Assembly (NCBI GenBank): GCA_028023455.1
Contig: JAQFVV010006309.1
Span: 2,889,482-2,953,481, forward strand
From: Epiperipatus broadwayi
Taxonomy: Eukaryota > Onychophora > Udeonychophora > Euonychophora > Peripatidae
Direction of reading: 5' to 3'
DNA length: 64,000 bases
Part shown: positions 34,019 to 47,929 of the stretch, one piece after another
Position numbering within the stretch: the stretch's first letter is position 1
How the letters are laid out: each line of letters opens with the position of its first letter
Notes under the pieces: model-generated
What the model was told of the DNA's origin: nothing
Seen by the model: the letters and a program-made list of their open reading frames with translations, nothing else
Databases searched by the model: none
Program-made: the position numbers and the translations under genes

Positions 34019-37000
34019 CATATTTGCATATCATTAAATGTATTAGCAAGCTATGATTATGAAGGCAAGATCCTTTGAAAGTGCTCAGTTAGTTTATTAT
34101 TTTTAGTTAGCTATTTTGTATTAATAGCTTTTGGGAACAGTTGCGCCGCACACACACTCGTACTTGAATAAATATATTTCCTAAAAGTAAAATTATTTGA
34201 CTTAATATTGCTAAATGTTATAACTCACTGTTGTAATGATGATATGTCTAGGCAGTTGTATTTACCATGGCTTTAATCTCTAAGATTACACAGAAGAATA
34301 TATTCTTTTATATTTAAAAATAAAATATTTCTGTAAATCATAAACTTTCCAAAAAATCAAATTTTTAGACCATTATCATATTTTCTTGAAGTAATCTTGC
34401 AAACTTCATGATCATCAAATATACAATGAGTAGGTATCAATGCATGGTTTCAGAAATTTTGAAATCCCTGCTTATTTGATTATCCTGTCATTTTTTGATT
34501 AAATTTTTTTGAAATTAAAATACTGGAAAATATATATATGTATGCTAATTTTAAAACTGTAAAAAAAAAATGTTAGCAAAATTTTTTAGTAGAGAGTAAA
34601 AAATACAAATGTAATTTCTAGATTTTTTAGACATAGATCCATCACTTGAATAAATGGGTTGGCTAAAGATTATACATGAAATTTAAGAGGCTTAATAATA
34701 CTTTATTCGATTTTTTATTGATTATTTCATTTAATTAAGAATTATATGTATATATAATGGTTCATATATGATTATTGTTAGTTAAAATAAATAAATAATA
34801 GAAAAAAAATTCTCTTCTTTGGTTGTGAAATTTTGTTTTTATTTAACTCAATCAGAATCAAAACCCATGATATGTGTTATAAATAAATGCTTATCAGACA
34901 TCAAATGACCTTTCAAGAAAACACAAAAATAACTTTATTTTTAAAATAAAATTAATATTTAAACTAAAGAAGAGTTAATCTAGAGCTTAATTATTATGTT
35001 CCAAATAGATGTAATATATAATGTTGTTCTATACTAACTGAAGTGATTAGTTAACTTTGTTAGGATTATTAATTGCTGATTTTTAAAATAAATAGTTTTA
35101 GATTAATAGTTATCATTTATTAAATATCAATTTTTGTGAAAGTATTTAAAAATAGAGTTTAAAAATAGTAAGTATAACTGACTGAGGTTAGTGTTAGTTT
35201 TTAATTGGTTTTAAATGTCAGTCAATAATTAATTTATTTTAATTATATTAAAAAATGGTTATATTTAATGTGCATGTGTGTAAGTGTTTAGAACAGGCAT
35301 ATGAAATATTGAAAGTTAAACAGATTTATTAAAGTGTATTTTAAAAATTGGGTACAGTCAATTACTTTTTAATTGGTAAAGAAAATAAGCTTCTAAACAA
35401 TACACATTTAAGAATAAAAAAGATATTTGAATAAAAGGAATATTTAATATATTTGAATAAAAGGAATATTTAATCTGAAAATAAATAGAAAATTTTTATT
35501 AGTATTAAATAAATCATTTATTATAATTAAGCTGTAATTAAAAAGTTTATTTTTGTCTAGACATCACATGATCAAATTGTCTGGATTTAAATTAAAGTTC
35601 ATGGTGAGATCAATTAACAAGAAAAAAGTATGCTAATAAATTAAATATTATAATAAATATTGACAGAAAATTTGGTTAACATACTGGAAATGCAGTAAAA
35701 ATTCTGATATGCATGGATGTATTAAAGACACATGCTAGCATAAAAATAGACACACTTAAAATTTATACTCACTTCACTTCAACTTAAAAATCTGCACTTC
35801 AAATCTTCATTTCAAATGTTAACTTTATTAGTAAATTGTTTGTTTGGTTTTTATTTAACTTTTTTTTAAGTCAGTATTAAAGTTTTATTTTTTTATCATC
35901 TTCATGAATGAGTAGAGAACTAGCAAGTCATCCATGCAACATTTTTCCTGAAAGCATATGTTTGACTGATTTATCAAACAATAATTTTAAAAAATGCTAA
36001 AAAATTTTAATGTATTTCAAAAGAACTGAAATGAAAAGAGATGTCATGTAAGGAAAAGTACTTATTTCATTGTTATATAACATTAGTTAAATTCTGAACT
36101 TTGCTGTAAGACTATCTCCAGCATGTTTTAACTAATTTTTAATTTGTTATTAATACTAATTATTGTTACTAAAAATGGGTAAAAATGGTCAATCTATTTA
36201 AGCCAAGCTCATATATAGAAGTATTAAATCAATAAAAAAAATAAAGTGACAATTATTTAAAATTGTCTTATAAAATTATAATAAAGGACAAGTTTATAGA
36301 AGCCAACTTTTTAATTTTTATAAGGAAAAGACTATCCAGATTTTATTGTGCTAAAACAAATATCCCTATTCATCTCAAGTTTACTTATTCAATCATTTAT
36401 TTGAATATTTTTTTTAAATTGTTGATTGCTTCAAACATATTATTATTATATTTAGACAAGGAATAAATATAATTTAAGTTTACAGCATTTGATTTATTAT
36501 AAAACTTCATAAAGAGCAAATTTAAATAAAGAATTATTCTGTTCATTGCTCTGACAATTTCATTGCCATTGAAAATGTGTTTTAAAAGAAACTGATATTT
36601 GTTTGAATCATTTGCCATCAGCTCCTGTTATTTTACATTTATGAAATTTCACACTGCAAACTTTTTCTCAAAATATTTCTAAGTATATATATGTCTGCTT
36701 TACCTTAATTAAGGACTGTATATGTATTCCTATATTACTTTAGCAAAAAACAAAAGGATTAAAAAGAGATAGTTTTCCTTATAAAAAGGGAAATAAACTT
36801 TTAATTTTTTAAAAAGGGTATTATAGTTATCTTGTATATATTTTTTGTTTAAAATTACTGTAGTCATAATTTAAATATTATATTATGATTATTATTAATA
36901 ATGATATTATAGCTGTTTATATGAATGATGTTAAAGGTGATGAATTGGTAAGTCACATGGTAAAGATTTATTTTATATGTTAGTTTTATTTTTCCAGAGT

Positions 37001-38713
37001 TTTTCTGAATGAATATTCAAAATTATAAATGATAACAGCCTTTTGTATATTGTGAAAAGTAATTTCATGAATGAAAAATTATATATATATCAGTATGTGT
37101 GTGAGAATTTTAAATAGATTACAAATAAAGTGCTGTCACCATTATGCAATAATAGTTTTATCAGTTTACATATAATCTTAAAATGAGCAAATGAATTATA
37201 TGTCTTTTGTATTTGTGTGTGAGATGAATAATTATTCATATGTTTATTATTATTATTAGCTTCATGGCTTTTATTATTAGTAATATCATTTTTGATGCAA
37301 TTTTAAGTGGATATTGTCATACTTTTATATGTGTTTATTCCCTCCATGAAATAGGGTGTGGCTTGCTCATACTTCAGCATCGTCTGCATGTAAGCATCAG
37401 TGCTCATTCATATTCTTGCTAGTTTGTATTTCCCTTATCCACTATATCTAGAATTTCAATATTAGAGTATATTTTGGTTAATATACACAGGCATGTTCAG
37501 CTTTACAATTCATTACTAGCTTAACTATAGTTTTTTAATTTAAAGTATACGATCAGTGTGAGTATAGTTATTTCCTTGCCCGAACATAGGTATTATTAAT
37601 GTTATAAGTGTTTATATTGCATAATATTTGTTGTTATCATATTAAAATTTATTAAGTATCTCCATACTGATTTTCAATACTGTATTTGATTAAGAAAAGT
37701 ATATAATAACTCCTAGTAACCTGGAAAAACATATAGAGATATATTATTTTTTACTTTATGGGTCATTGGGAATAAAGATCGTATTTGTTAAATAACAGAA
37801 CTATTGGATAGTAAATATAACTTCTGTGATAAAATTGTACAAATGGTTTTAAGAAAGATATACCAACGTATAAAGTTATTAATATTTGTGAATAAGTTTA
37901 AAAAAATAATAATTAAAATTATTAATTAAATACATTTTTGTTTCATTGCCATTATGACAGCATTAGCACATTTATTTATCAGAAAATCTAATTTAATAAA
38001 GTTTGTATTAATAATTATTTTTAAGAATACATTTTAATGGTCACATAGTGTTTATACATTCATTTTGCTTAATAATTATATAATTATTTTACCTGCATTC
38101 TTTGAAGATAAATGTTGTATTCTTTGCTTCATTTCAAATGCACTTGTGTGTAGCTAGCAGCATAAAAGATGTCTTGTTGCCTTTTACATTATTTTGGTAT
38201 TGCTTATTCAAATTTGCATCAGAAAATATAATATTTCTGTATTTATGATCAGTAGAAGTGAAGTAGTTATATTTAGAAATGTTTTTCAAGTTACCAATTA
38301 TATATTATTTAAGTATTTGAGAAATGTCAGATATTCCATGTCTAGCTTAAATAATAACCATCATATTTTTTGTTAAGAAGTTAAATTATTAACATTAAAC
38401 ATTTTGTTCCAAGTGCATTTTATTCTGTATTTGAAACCTAAGACCAAGATATTTAAAATTGAAAAGAACTTATATGTAAAATAAAAATATTTTTAAAAAC
38501 TAAGTTAAGGTATTTTGAATTATAAAAGAACCTTGTATTTTAATAATTATATTTAACCATGGTATTGTCTATAAGAGGACTCATACTCTGATGTTTTAAA
38601 AATCCATGTTATATGGTGCTTATTCATGTAATCTTTAATTGCTTGCCAATGCCTTTTTGTTTGGTCCACCTTCTGTGCCCATCAACTCTTTGTTTGGGTT
38701 ACTATATATATAT
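34019..38713. other. AT-rich DNA, no gene recognised
   Basis: The start (to about 34180) is probably the 3' UTR of PLE 2. The rest is AT-rich; a 25-bp tandem duplication (TTTGAATAAAAGGAATATTTAAT) lies at about 35426-35473. All open frames are short and of AT-driven composition. Confidence 0.5.
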
Positions 38714-38986
38714 ATGATCAATAAATGGAGCTTTACCAAGACCTCCAAACAAGCATATTTGTTTACATAAACATCAGAGTCAATATTCACTGTCTCTTTC
38801 ATTTTGCTCCACCCTCAGATCAGCTGATTTCAAGCTGATTTGGATCCCTTCACTGATGAGAGCAAATCAGCTTGAAATCAGCTGATCAGCTGATCTGAGG
38901 GTGGAGCAAAATGAAAGAGTCTCTGATGTTTATGTAAACAAATACGCTTGTTTGGATGTCTTGGTAAAGCTCCATCTATTGATCAT
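38714..38986. repeat. Foldback element, about 270 bp
   Basis: Ends TGATCAATAAATGGAGCTTT and its diverged complement. Arms run inward through GTTTACATAAACATCAGAG, TTCATTTTGCTCCACCCTC and AGCTGATTTCAAGCTGATTT to a loop of about 20 nt. The right arm lacks about 18 bp of the left one. Flanked on the left by a TA run. No coding capacity. Confidence 0.85.
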
Positions 38987-39319
38987 TAATACAAGCAATA
39001 GCAGGTTTTTATGTATATAAAACTTGTTTTGTTTTTTCATATATATATATTAATAGTTTATTTTTAGGATAGAATTTTACTTGAACAACTTTTTTAAACT
39101 AAATATACAATAATCAAAACATATTTAACTCAATAAAGTTTTTTTTAGCTTTAAAAATTGTCAATTAGTGGGAATTGATAATTTTTTGATAACATAAAGG
39201 TTAAAGGTTATTTCTATTTACATGGATATTATCTCCTCATTTTCATTCTTTTATATATGTACATATATAAAATCCATAAATTCTCTGTTGTCTGATTAGT
39301 GAATGAATGTTTGTCCAAT
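38987..39319. other. AT-rich DNA, no feature recognised
   Basis: Nothing supported. Confidence 0.5.
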
Positions 39320-40690
39320 GATATCAAACCATTACATTTATGCAAAGAAACTAATTCTGACATTAAATAAAAAATTCCAGGAAAAGAATTTGTGTGAGTG
39401 CTTTTAATTACAGGGTTATAGTATATATTTTGTAGTAAAGGTTTGCTTCAAGCTGCAAAAACAGCCATAAACCCTGATTCATAATTTATTCCTAAGGCAT
39501 TCCTTGCTTTCATGGTCTATCAGTGCCCTAATATAGTTCAGATGAATGACATATTTAGCAATGATAATGAAATTTTATAAATTAGCAATGTTTAATAAAA
39601 AAAAACATATTTACATTAAATCTTTTAAAAAAATTATTAAAGCTAACCAATTAAAAAAATATTACACTTTATAATTATTTTAAAAAATTAGAAAAATGAC
39701 TGGTGTTTTTTGTATTTTGTCCCAGCCAACTACAGAAACAGCCATAAATGCTGATTTATAATTTGGTGTTAAAGCACTCTGTGCTTTCACAGTCTGTCAA
39801 TCCTCTAATATAGTTCAGATGAATAACATACTTAGCAATTAATAAATGGTCATTATTACTTCAGAAGACACTCCAGTAAATATATATTTCAAGCATAAAA
39901 CTATCAAATATAACAGATATATTTAAAAATGTAAATTTTAATTTAGCTTTATTAAAATTCTGATAATTATTTATATAATGTTAAAATGTTTTGTTTAATT
40001 TACATTACATCTTAAAAAAATTTGATAAAGAACCCATTTTCAGTAATTATAGTCTGCTATTAAAAACATTCAGAAACAACATGTACTTTTAATTGCAGAC
40101 ATATAGTATTTAAATTGTGAAGAAAATGTTATTACAGTACATAAATTCATGTTTGAAATGTGATATTTAGTGATGGGAAAAATAGATGCTATAATAATGT
40201 ATTTATATCTAATTTTGGTCAGCATATTATTACATTTATGCGAAGAATTAATAAAAAATGATTGGAAAAAAAAAGTACAAGGGTTTTAAACTACAGAGGT
40301 ATAGTATTTAAATTGCAAACAAAATGTGATTACAGTACATAAATTCATGTTTTAAATGTAATATATAGTAAGAGAGAAAAAAGATATTTTAGTACCATAT
40401 TTACATTTAGTTTTTATTAGCATATAATTGAAATCAAAACATTAGCCTTTCAGAATGATATATTTCTCCCATTTAATATATAATATTAAAATCATTTGTT
40501 TCAATTTATATTAAATCTTAAAAAGTTTTGGCCAGCATATAATTGAAATCGAAATGATGGCTTTCTGGCTAGCTATATTTCTCACATTTAATAAATAATA
40601 TCAAAATCTTTTATTTAATTTATATTAAATCTAAAAAAAAAAATTATTAAAGCAACCAATTAAAAAAACATTTGATTTTATATAGCCTGG
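39320..40690. repeat. Complex diverged tandem array
   Basis: Blocks recur in partly shuffled order. ACAGCCATAAA.CCTGATT...AATATAGTTCAGATGAAT occurs at about 39461 and 39738 (period about 278). TATAGTATTTAAATTG...ACAGTACATAAATTCATGTTT occurs at about 40102 and 40300 (period about 198). ATTAAATCT..AAAAAAATTATTAAAG occurs at about 39614 and 40624, with partial versions near 40003 and 40510. CATTTATGC.AAGAA occurs at about 39336 and 40231. No coding potential. Confidence 0.55.
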
Positions 40691-42364
40691 ATGCAGTCTG
40701 GTATATGTATATATTTACACATGTATAATAATTACTGTTTAATGATTTATATATGTTGTACTTTTTCAAAATTTTAATGATAATATAAGTATTTTTTTTT
40801 AATAAAAGTATTATTAAAACCAAATAACTCAAAGAAATATAATATAGAGATTACCTTAACATATAGTATCTCTAAATAAAAAAATAAAAAAAAAACAATT
40901 GAATTTATTAAACTGTTTTCTTTTTTAATAATTTTAAAAATTAAACATTGATGTAGCATGAACTAGAATTTTAAAATTATTTGCTCTACTTTCGCTATAT
41001 TGTAAATAAATAAATATATATGAAACCACATATCCCAATTATTAATAAAGTTGTAATATATATATATATGTGAAAAGTTAAATTTGATTTTCATTTATAA
41101 TTAAATGATACAGTGGCAATGTTGTGTTACTTACAAATTACTCACTGTTTACTTTTTTTCAATAAATTAATGTTTGAATATGATTACCAAATTATACAAT
41201 TAGATGTTTTGTAATGCTTAGCTATTGATTTAATTCACTAAATTTAAATTATTGGTTTCACTCCTCAAAGTTTTCCAATCTCTAGAGACGTCTCAACATC
41301 AATCAATTACTATTTATACAATTATTTTGTAATTACTTTACCCTTCAATTACATTTGAAGGTGAAATATATCGCGGAATTTCATAAATGATAGAATTAGA
41401 ATATATTAAACTCAACCTTTTAAATAGTACATAAAATCAGGATATTTTGTTATCTACTGTTCTTTTATTTTTCAGATATTTTTACCTTGTTAGTTGACTT
41501 AAATAAAGTTCTGCTTTTTACTTTCAGTCTTGAATTTTTATACTTTTCATTTTAGATATGAATTTAATAAGCAAAATTTTAATCTAAAAAATAAAATATT
41601 AACTTTCCAAATAGACAAAAATTGTTAATAACTGAGATAAATATTAAGAAAAAATAACTGTAGGCTGTAAAAATGTTTCAGAATGAACGTATAATAATTA
41701 TTCCAAAATTTAATATTTACGTAAGTATTTACATAATACATAGTCTTAAATAAATCAAAACAGTTTTTAAAAAATTAAAACTGAATTTGTAATTATTATA
41801 AAAAAATATTTCAGAAAATGGTTTTGACTGCTTTCGATTGAAGATGTTTTTATTCACTGACATAAAAATTTTTTTTATTAATTTATTCTAAAAAATTATA
41901 GAAATTCAATAGTAATTAAATATAAAAGTACTTATAAATTTAGAAATGAAAATTCAGTATATTATTAAAAATAAATAAGATTATTTTTATAAGTTAATGA
42001 TTTCATTTTCATGTTTATAAAGGTAATACAGTGCAAATATTTGTGCTTTTTAAAATCTGCTCAGTATAACTACGTTATGCCATTTCAATTTTCATTGTTT
42101 GAAGATTTTCTTTTGTAAATATCCCCAGTAGCCCCTAACATCTAACTAATATATTAAAACTAATAATTCACAAAATCTAATTTTTAATTGAAATTTTTAC
42201 CACTAAAAATTGAAAAGGGGCTTTGCATCATTATTGTAAACAATATCAGTGCATATACACATAGCCTGCTGAAAATGAAGGTTTGAAAAATAACGATCAA
42301 ATAATACCCTCAGTATGTTTTGTAATGCCTAATTATCACTTTAATTCAATAAATTCAAATTTCC
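40691..42364. other. AT-rich DNA, no feature recognised
   Basis: Only AT-rich sequence; no repeat partner or exon seen. Confidence 0.5.
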
Positions 42365-42435
42365 GACTTCATATAATCATATAATTAATTTTTATTATCA
42401 TATAATTAACTTTTTTATCATATAATTAATTTTTA
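42365..42435. repeat. Short tandem repeat, about 22-bp unit
   Basis: About three copies of ATCATATAATTAATTTTTAT. Confidence 0.7.
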
Positions 42436-42483
42436 TTAGTCAATCATTAGACTAGAGATTATCCAACCATGAATAATATTTCT

Positions 42484-42644
42484 GTAATTTATAAATATCT
42501 GTGCTTAAGCACTATGCATATTTCCTGAAGCTTAGCACTTTAGAGGATGAAGTATATTTGCCATCAAAAGCACTAAGCTTCAGGAAATATGCATTCATTA
42601 ATAAAAAATTTTAGTTAGTCCTTAAGCAAATATTTATAAATTAC
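42484..42644. repeat. Foldback element, about 160 bp
   Basis: GTAATTTATAAATATCTGTG with ATGCATATTTCCTGAAGCTTAG pairs with CTAAGCTTCAGGAAATATGCAT and CTTAAGCAAATATTTATAAATTAC. The right arm carries an extra ATTAATAAAAAATTTTAG segment. Confidence 0.75.
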
Positions 42645-42744
42645 ACTTCTTTATAAAAAAAAAAGTTTGTTACATTTTACATTGCAATATATTTCTGTAG
42701 TGTAATTTTCATGATACCAATCTCAAATAAGATAGTGATAAAAA

Positions 42745-42860
42745 TGTGTAAAATATTGTGGTCTGGGCCAATTGATGAATATTCGTTCAGCATGAAATAT
42801 GTATCTTGGAAATCATAGATCTTTTTCACAGATCTTGGGTCATATATTTATGATTACATC
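42745..42860. repeat. Partial relative of the 43.3-43.9 kb foldback arm
   Basis: GGTCTGGGCCAATTGATGAATATTCGTTCAGCATGAAATATGTAT followed by GATCTTTTTCACA is the same segment, diverged, as at 43780-43880 and, inverted, 43370-43420. Confidence 0.55.
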
Positions 42861-43271
42861 CTTCTACAAAATGTTAAAAGTGAATAGAAACCAGTCCCTA
42901 TCTTGTATGAGAGTGGTATAGAGGAAATTGCACTGCAGAAATATTATTCATCATATAATTACTCTTTGTATAGTTTTTGAAATATTGGATTTATTTTATC
43001 AATAATATCACAATTAAATTTAAATATGTAATATATCATATAATTTCTTATGTTATAACATTAGAATGCATTAAACTTTCACTTTCCCCTATAGAAAAAT
43101 ATATTTTAATCTGTTCAGGATCCAACTCCTTCTTGCTTATTTGAAAAGATCTTTCTTTATATTTAAGAATTATATTTTTATAATTAAACATTTTTTCTTT
43201 ATCATATATCGATAATCTTTACATCATTTATTGAAATACAAGTATAATTTATATATGTAGCCTAGAAATAA
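42861..43271. other. AT-rich DNA, no feature recognised
   Basis: Nothing supported. Confidence 0.5.
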
Positions 43272-43943
43272 TTAAAGGGATTTGAACCCAGACTTTCAAA
43301 CTCCCTACAATCATCAACTATATCCAATATAATCAATATATATCACCATATGTGTGTGACAAAGATAAATGATTTTCAATATATGTATTTCATGCTGAAC
43401 CATCACTCATCAGTTGGTCTAGGTCATCATCTCACACACACATATATAATCAGTGCTTAGTTTATATTAAGATAGAGAATTTACACACTTTAATGAAAGC
43501 TCCAATCCCTCTACTTTTCAAGTCTTCAGCCATTCATATCACTGAAAATCTGATGATGGAATGGTCAAAGCCCTTGATGATGCCAATATTATAATCATGC
43601 CATGTTGATCTTAATTCAATCTGACTCCTATAATATTGGCACCATCAAGGACTTTGTGCATTCCATCATCAGATTTTCAGTGGTATGAATAGCTAAAGAG
43701 TTGGAAAGTGAAGAAAATTAAAGTCTGTTCATTACAATATGTAATTTGTTATTTTTAATATAAACTGAGCACTGATTATATATATGTGTGGGAGATGATC
43801 TTCTGGACTAACTGATGAGTGCTGATTCACCATGAAATGCATATACTGAAGAGCATTTATCTTTTTCACATGTATGGGGTTGTGTGTATCGATTATATGA
43901 CTGTAGGGAGCTTGAAGTTCTGCATTCAAATTCTTTTTAATTA
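43272..43943. repeat. Large foldback (about 670 bp) with tRNA-like ends
   Basis: The two halves are diverged reverse complements meeting near 43620. Shared segments are CTCATCAGTTGGTCTAG.TCATC, CACACA.ATATATAATCAGTGCT, GAAAATCTGATGATGGAATG and CTTGATG.TGCCAATATTATA. The outer end, read inward on the minus strand at 43272-43310, is GGTTCAAATCCC preceded by GTAGGGAG, a good polymerase III B box. The right arm has the degenerate version (GCATTCAAATTC) at 43925. It looks like two copies of a tRNA-derived SINE in tail-to-tail inversion, or a foldback transposon that captured one. Confidence 0.75.
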
Positions 43944-45967
43944 CATTATTTATTATAAATGTAAGCATTTGAATAATAGACATTTTAAAAGTTAATATTT
44001 GAACTTTTCAAAATAGTAAAATAATTTGCTACATGGATTTTGTAACTATAACAATGATTCTGTGAATTATGGGATATAATTTTATCTATTCAAATAATTA
44101 GTAGAATAAGATATTAGATATTTGAATTCCATTTTTGAAATTCAAAAGATATTTAGAATTAGATATCATTAAAAGAAAAAAATGTCTTAAAATTAATAAT
44201 TAAAATTATTATTAAAATTTTAAAAGAAAATTCATTACTAGTGTTGATAAAAGGTTATTCTTGTAAAAGCTATTTCCACTTTGCCATAATTAACTTTTTA
44301 TGAGTCTTCTTAAGAATAAATACTTTCAAATACAATTTAATTGTAATCATGTAGGTTTTTGGTTTAAAATAAATATTTTATAAATATATTGCAAAAACAA
44401 TCTTAAATATGCAAACAAATTACTGAAAATTACAATTTTTTTTCAAAACTAAAAAAATCAGAAATTTGCCTGAGGCGAACGAATCCACCAATCAAAAATT
44501 GTCATTCATATTGATACCAAAAGAAGCAGGTCTAACTTCTTTCATATGCAAATTATATAATTTCCTAAAGGTCTTTCTAATGCTGACATTTTCAGATTTG
44601 TTTTTCATCAAACAATTTTAAAATAATTTCTGTGGTGAAATAAAATTCAGCATGGTAACCTAACATTATGGTTAAGTGCAAAATAATAAAAAAGATAGTG
44701 ATCACAGCTCTATCATAATACCCAAAACAGCAAACACTCTGCAGCATGGTTGATTAGTGTGTTAAATTAATGATGTTAAACCCTCTTATTGATAATTAAA
44801 TGTAATTCAAGTGGCTTAAACTCTACTATCAATTTTTTCACATAAATAAATGCTGTCAGTTTAAATAAAGTTTGAAACAAAATAAAATTATTTTTTGGCT
44901 TAATTATTTTTTAAATTATTTTTATAATTAATGAAATATATATTAAAACAAAATTATTTTGTTAAAAAAAGTTTGCCTCTATATTTTCATAATATAACAT
45001 GAATAATTTTTGCTGTTATGTTAAATGTGAAATAGTTAGATCAACAAAAATAAATGTAATGATGAATACCATTGGTTACCATAGCATTCTCATGTAAAAG
45101 ATGTCAGAATGCATTCTCTGCTTATTGGTATGATATTTTTATGTTTTGTGTGTTTTATTACCAGTATAGTTGTTATTCTATATGTTTATTTGTACCTTTA
45201 GCAATTAAAATACTATATTTTTTCAAAAATATTATTCTCTATACATGCTGCATAATCATTTTAGTTACAAGCCAGAAAAAATATAATTAGAAAAATAGTA
45301 TCAATGTTGGAAAATAAATAATTTTCAAGCTAGAGAATGCTATAATTAAGTACTGAATATGAAATGTCTTTTTAGAAGTGTGGATAAATATAAAAAAATG
45401 TAAAGATATAAAGCAAATTTCCAGATTATTCAGTTCATGTTATAATATTATAGGACAAATGGAATGAAAACTCTTTTACTAAGATGAATTAACAAAAAAA
45501 AATGCAAGAAATAGTATCAATTTAATATTTTTTATACTTCTAAAAATTTCGTTTTAGTTGTCACTTAAAAATGAATATTCAAATAAAAGCTAGATGCAGT
45601 AAATTAATTTCCTATATGTTTTTATATTTTGATTTTGGATTATATTTTTTATTTAGGTAATTTTGTTGGGTGAATTTTGATGTTAAATTGTGTGAATGGA
45701 TTATCTTTAAATACATGAATTTCAATTTACCATTGATCAATTAGTGTATTTAATAAAAGTGATTCTGAAATCAATTAGTTTTCTTTCATGGATCTCTACC
45801 ATCCTCTTAATGCATCTACTCATACATGCTGTTTTATTTTGAAATCAAATGTTGCATCATGCTTAAAGTTAATTCATAATATATCAAGAAGGAATCAGTA
45901 GTTAAAATTTATGATTATGACATAAAAAGCTTTTTTTTTTATTAATTATATCATAAATGATTATACC
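43944..45967. other. AT-rich DNA, no gene recognised
   Basis: About 44640-44895 is less AT-rich and ends AATAAAGTTTGAAAC, similar to the 3' end of LINE copy B (10805). It may be a LINE or SINE tail but has no readable protein. Confidence 0.45.
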
Positions 45968-46651
45968 ATACTACTTTGAATTTAAGCCACATACTCTATT
46001 TAATTTTGAAAACATAAAATTAGGGTGCAGCTTAAATTCAAAGTGAATATTTTAATATATTATTTCTACTGCACTTCCACTTTCCAGTGATCGCATCTTT
46101 GCTATGCTCTACTCATGTGATAATATTACTACGATTGATAGCAATCTATTCAGGGGTTCTCTGTTAACACTTTTCTTTTAATTCCTATTTAAGTAAATAA
46201 AAATGTTTATTATTTTTCAATATTTATTATAAAATCATTTATATATATATATTTTTTCAATTTTAAAATCCTATTGTGCACACACTCTCAGATCTAACTG
46301 CTTCAGCTTCACCTATTTATACAGAAAGTAGGTTGGAGTAAAGAAGGGTTCCCCTCTTTTCTTCCAATGTGTAAGCTTGTGGTTAAAACCTGTAGAGGTC
46401 TCTACCTTCGTATTTTCAAAGCCCATGTTTTAAGGTTTAATGCCTTAGTAAATAGTATTACAATCATTGATAGCAGTTTATTCGGGGGTTCCCTATTCAC
46501 AATTTTCTTTTAATTCCTGTTTAAGTAAATAAAAATATTTATTATTTTTCAATACCATTATAAAATCATTTTTATATATTTTTTTAATTTTTCAATTTTA
46601 AAATCATACTGCAGTTTAAATTTGAGAACAACTTAAATTTGAAATAATATA
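45968..46651. mobile_element. Internally deleted relative of the Tigger element
   Basis: The left end ACTACTTTGAATTTAAGCC and the complement of the right end (TTATTTCAAATTTAAGTTG) resemble the termini of the 14.9-16.7 kb Tigger copy. The subterminal block TTTAAGTAAATAAAAATGTTTATTATTTTTC is shared with 16577. That block occurs twice here (about 46140-46240 and 46470-46570), flanking about 230 bp of unrelated, GC-richer sequence. No transposase remains. Confidence 0.65.
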
Positions 46652-47929
46652 GTTTTTAGAAAAATTCAGAGCCAGCTAATATGAAAGCATGATAATTACA
46701 ACAGGCTATGATTATCATGTATAATTCTGCTAAATTCAATAAAATCTGCACTCAAAATATTTTCATTATAATCAAAGTTTTCTATGCATTGTTATCTTTA
46801 AATGCATACACAAATTATAGAAATGCACTCAATGGTAAAGCAAAAATATTTAAATAATATAAAAATTTTACTGAGAATTGTATTAGACACAAAACCCCAT
46901 TAAAACTGATACAATATTTCCTGAGTTGTAGAACAAAAATGTTATCATTATAATCCATTGTTTTTTTAAAATAAGATGGAAAAAATGTAAATCCAATTTG
47001 CCTCGAAATGGACAGGAAAATTCAGTGAAATTTAAATATATTTGATGCCAGTTGTTTATATGTTATATTAGAACTAATATAATACATTCTACAACTTTAT
47101 TAATAATTTTTGAAAGATTCGAAAATTTATCTTTAAAAATCAATTTTTTATAGCTTTTCATGTATTGCATTTATTTTTTTTAACTAGTCACAGTAGTCAC
47201 AATAGTAGTAGTAATAGTATAGTTGTCACTAGATGGTGCTTTTTAAAAGCAATTAACTACTAGATCAGCTCTTGTTATACTGAACCATAATTGCTGCAAA
47301 ATGTTCAAAATAAATAAGCAGATAGAGTAAATATTATTCAAGATGCTAGGCTCTTTTTGAGCTTCAATTTATTATAAATTTAATATAAAATAAGGAAGTA
47401 TTAGTTTTCCTTTTATATCTTTAACATGTCTAATAGTTTTAATAAAAGTTCTACTTATAACAATAGACTAAAAAATCAGAATAGTAAGTTCTAATCTTTT
47501 TAAATCTAGTACCATTGTTAAAATTGGCACTGCAAACACTGATAATAATGAACAATCAACTGCAGTTAAAATACTATGCCATTGCAATTAAAAATAGTAC
47601 TAGTTCTAATAATGCAGTAAAACGAAGTATATACATATTACTAATAAAATAAATAAACTTGGTGAATCATGTGACTTAAAAAATCTAAAAATAATGATTT
47701 ATGTTTTTCTACAGAAAATAATAATAAAAAATTTAAAACTATAACAATGGTTCAAGAAAATATTGATAACTTTTTAAATATAATTTATAATGATGCAACT
47801 CAAATATCTTTAGATGATCAAATGAATATAGATAAAATATCTTAAGATTATTTTAATATTACAGAAAAAATTAATACAACAGTCCCCAGCATGATTTTAA
47901 AATCATTTCTAAAATTTAAAAATCAAAAA
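46652..47929. other. AT-rich DNA, no gene recognised
   Basis: About 47430-47929 has fewer T runs and may be the 5' part of the following gag-like remnant, but no motif can be read. Confidence 0.4.

Noticed and set aside
44640-44895. Possible LINE 3' tail (AATAAAGTTTGAAAC)
   Set aside because: The match to LINE copy B is limited to a short A-rich end; no protein can be read upstream.
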